From Lachnospiraceae bacterium UBA3632 (GTDB lineage Bacteria > Bacillota > Clostridia > Lachnospirales > Lachnospiraceae): a stretch of 64,000 nucleotides of DNA. The notes under the pieces are model-generated. The model was not told the DNA's origin. It searched no databases and was given only the letters and a program-made list of their open reading frames with translations. The stretch is from positions 92,112 through 156,111 of the forward strand of contig DFKZ01000056.1 of NCBI GenBank assembly GCA_002373975.1. Reading direction: 5' to 3'. Positions 63,092 to 64,000 of this stretch are shown in pieces (positions within the stretch are counted from its first letter, which is position 1; every line of letters begins with the position of its first letter). The position numbers and the translations under genes are program-made.

Positions 63092-64000
63092 ATGGAGAAA
63101 AAGGCATTTGTTACCAAGGAAATGGTAGAGGATATTGTTAAGAAATATCCTACTCCGTTTCACATCTATGACGAAAAAGGCATCCGTGAAAATGCCAAAG
63201 CTCTAAAGGAGGCTTTTTCGTGGAACAAAGGATACAAGGAGTATTTTGCTGTAAAGGCAACGCCCAATCCTTTTTTGATCAATATTCTGCGTGATTACGG
63301 CTGCGGAACGGATTGTTCTTCGTACACCGAGCTCATGCTCAGTGATGCCATCGGATTAAAAGGCGAAGACATAATGTTTTCGTCAAACGATACACCTGCA
63401 GAGGAATTTGAATATGCTGCAAAGCTCGGTGCTGTCATCAACCTTGATGATATAACCCATATCGATTTTCTCGAGAAAACCATAGGTTATATTCCCGAGA
63501 CCATTAGCTGCAGATATAATCCCGGAGGATATTTCGAGATAGCAAACAGCATCATGGATAATCCGGGAGATGCAAAGTATGGATTTACCACCGAGCAGCT
63601 TTTTGAAGGGTTCAGGATCCTCAAGGAAAAAGGCGCGAAGAATTTCGGTATTCATGCATTTCTTGCAAGCAATACGGTAACAAATGATTATTATCCCCAG
63701 CTTGCAAAACAGCTTTTTGAACTGGCTGTTAAGCTGGAAAAGGAAACAGGGGCTGACATTAAGTTTATCAATCTGTCAGGCGGGATCGGAATACCATACA
63801 GACCGGATCAGGAAGCCAATGACATTAGGATCATCGGTGAAAGGGTTCACAAGGTATATGATGAAATCCTTGTTCCTGCGGGAATGGGAGATGTGGCTAT
63901 CTATACCGAGCTCGGAAGGTTCATGATGGGACCTTACGGACATCTTGTAACCAAGGTGCTTCACGAAAAGCATACTCACAAAGAGTATATCGGTGTGGAT
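63092..64000 (+). CDS. lysA: Diaminopimelate decarboxylase (partial, runs off the window)
   Basis: The frame from ATG 63092 is open to the last base (303 codons). It is a PLP-dependent group IV decarboxylase: the PLP lysine motif EYFAVKATPNP is near residue 52, followed by GCGTDCSSYTEL, the HAFLASNT block, and LSGGIGIPYRP with the Gly-rich PLP phosphate loop. TELGRFMMGP is the later substrate block. It would convert meso-diaminopimelate to lysine. The C-terminal third, with the active-site Cys, is outside the window. It differs somewhat from classical LysA in loop sequences, so a related D/L-diamino acid decarboxylase is a minor alternative. It lies 52 bp after ddh. Confidence 0.88.
   Translation, partial: MEKKAFVTKEMVEDIVKKYPTPFHIYDEKGIRENAKALKEAFSWNKGYKEYFAVKATPNPFLINILRDYGCGTDCSSYTELMLSDAIGLKGEDIMFSSNDTPAEEFEYAAKLGAVINLDDITHIDFLEKTIGYIPETISCRYNPGGYFEIANSIMDNPGDAKYGFTTEQLFEGFRILKEKGAKNFGIHAFLASNTVTNDYYPQLAKQLFELAVKLEKETGADIKFINLSGGIGIPYRPDQEANDIRIIGERVHKVYDEILVPAGMGDVAIYTELGRFMMGPYGHLVTKVLHEKHTHKEYIGVD

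Overview
The window looks like chromosomal DNA from a fibre-degrading member of the Clostridia, most likely a Lachnospiraceae (Butyrivibrio-like) bacterium. The evidence is a family 9 cellulase with family 3 binding modules, YesM/YesN-type two-component regulation of a glycan locus, many prolipoprotein binding proteins of ABC importers, SecG/SmpB/tmRNA in a compact cluster, a diaminopimelate dehydrogenase next to a diaminopimelate decarboxylase, and strong AGGAGG-type ribosome binding sites. The assignment is an inference from gene content. No rRNA, tRNA, CRISPR array, IS element or phage gene was seen. The only structured RNA gene found is tmRNA.

Layout. 1-7531: the end of a type IV pilus or pseudopilus assembly operon (PilN/PilO-like proteins and four prepilin-like proteins, the last a 1190-residue pilin-type protein carrying four InlB-type B repeats). 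7532-9071: an AT-rich island with a HigB/HigA toxin-antitoxin pair and a NERD-domain membrane protein. A family of near-identical hairpins lies at 7548, 8414 and 10859. 9117-16472: a degenerate REC-GGDEF-EAL protein, a membrane-anchored GH9 cellulase, a membrane-anchored trypsin-like protease and a PHP phosphoesterase. 16646-24237: a five-gene operon joining two sugar-importer permeases to a HlyD/MacA-like adaptor, a MacB-periplasmic-domain-like protein and a very large solute-binding lipoprotein. It has no ATPase. 24254-27124: gpmI, secG, smpB, ssrA.

27283-40189: a divergent uronic-acid glycan utilisation locus. The minus strand carries a YesM-type kinase, a YesN-type regulator and a heparinase II/III-like lyase. 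The plus strand carries a binding protein, two permeases, a discoidin-like protein, a GH88 unsaturated glucuronyl hydrolase and a DUF2264 protein. The lyase, GH88 and DUF2264 products lack export signals, so imported oligosaccharides are probably finished in the cytoplasm. 40328-49087: a signalling group (hybrid kinase with Hpt, a solute-binding lipoprotein, a coiled-coil membrane protein, an atypical OmpR-type regulator, and a multi-pass membrane protein with a 15-bp tandem repeat). 49192-50181 (minus): D-lactate dehydrogenase. 50411-55473: a c-di-GMP phosphodiesterase-like gene, a lipoprotein, a PfkB-type phosphofructokinase and PTS enzyme I, tightly packed. 55652-56557: cheV. 56899-59928: a 1009-residue acidic repeat membrane protein. 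59945 to the end: hisH, hisF, ung, ddh and the start of lysA (runs off the window).

The least familiar elements are the MalFG/MacA/MacB-like hybrid operon, the giant pilin-type adhesin, the hairpin family, and the repeat-bearing membrane proteins at 46496 and 56899. All functional statements come from reading the sequence. No database search was possible.
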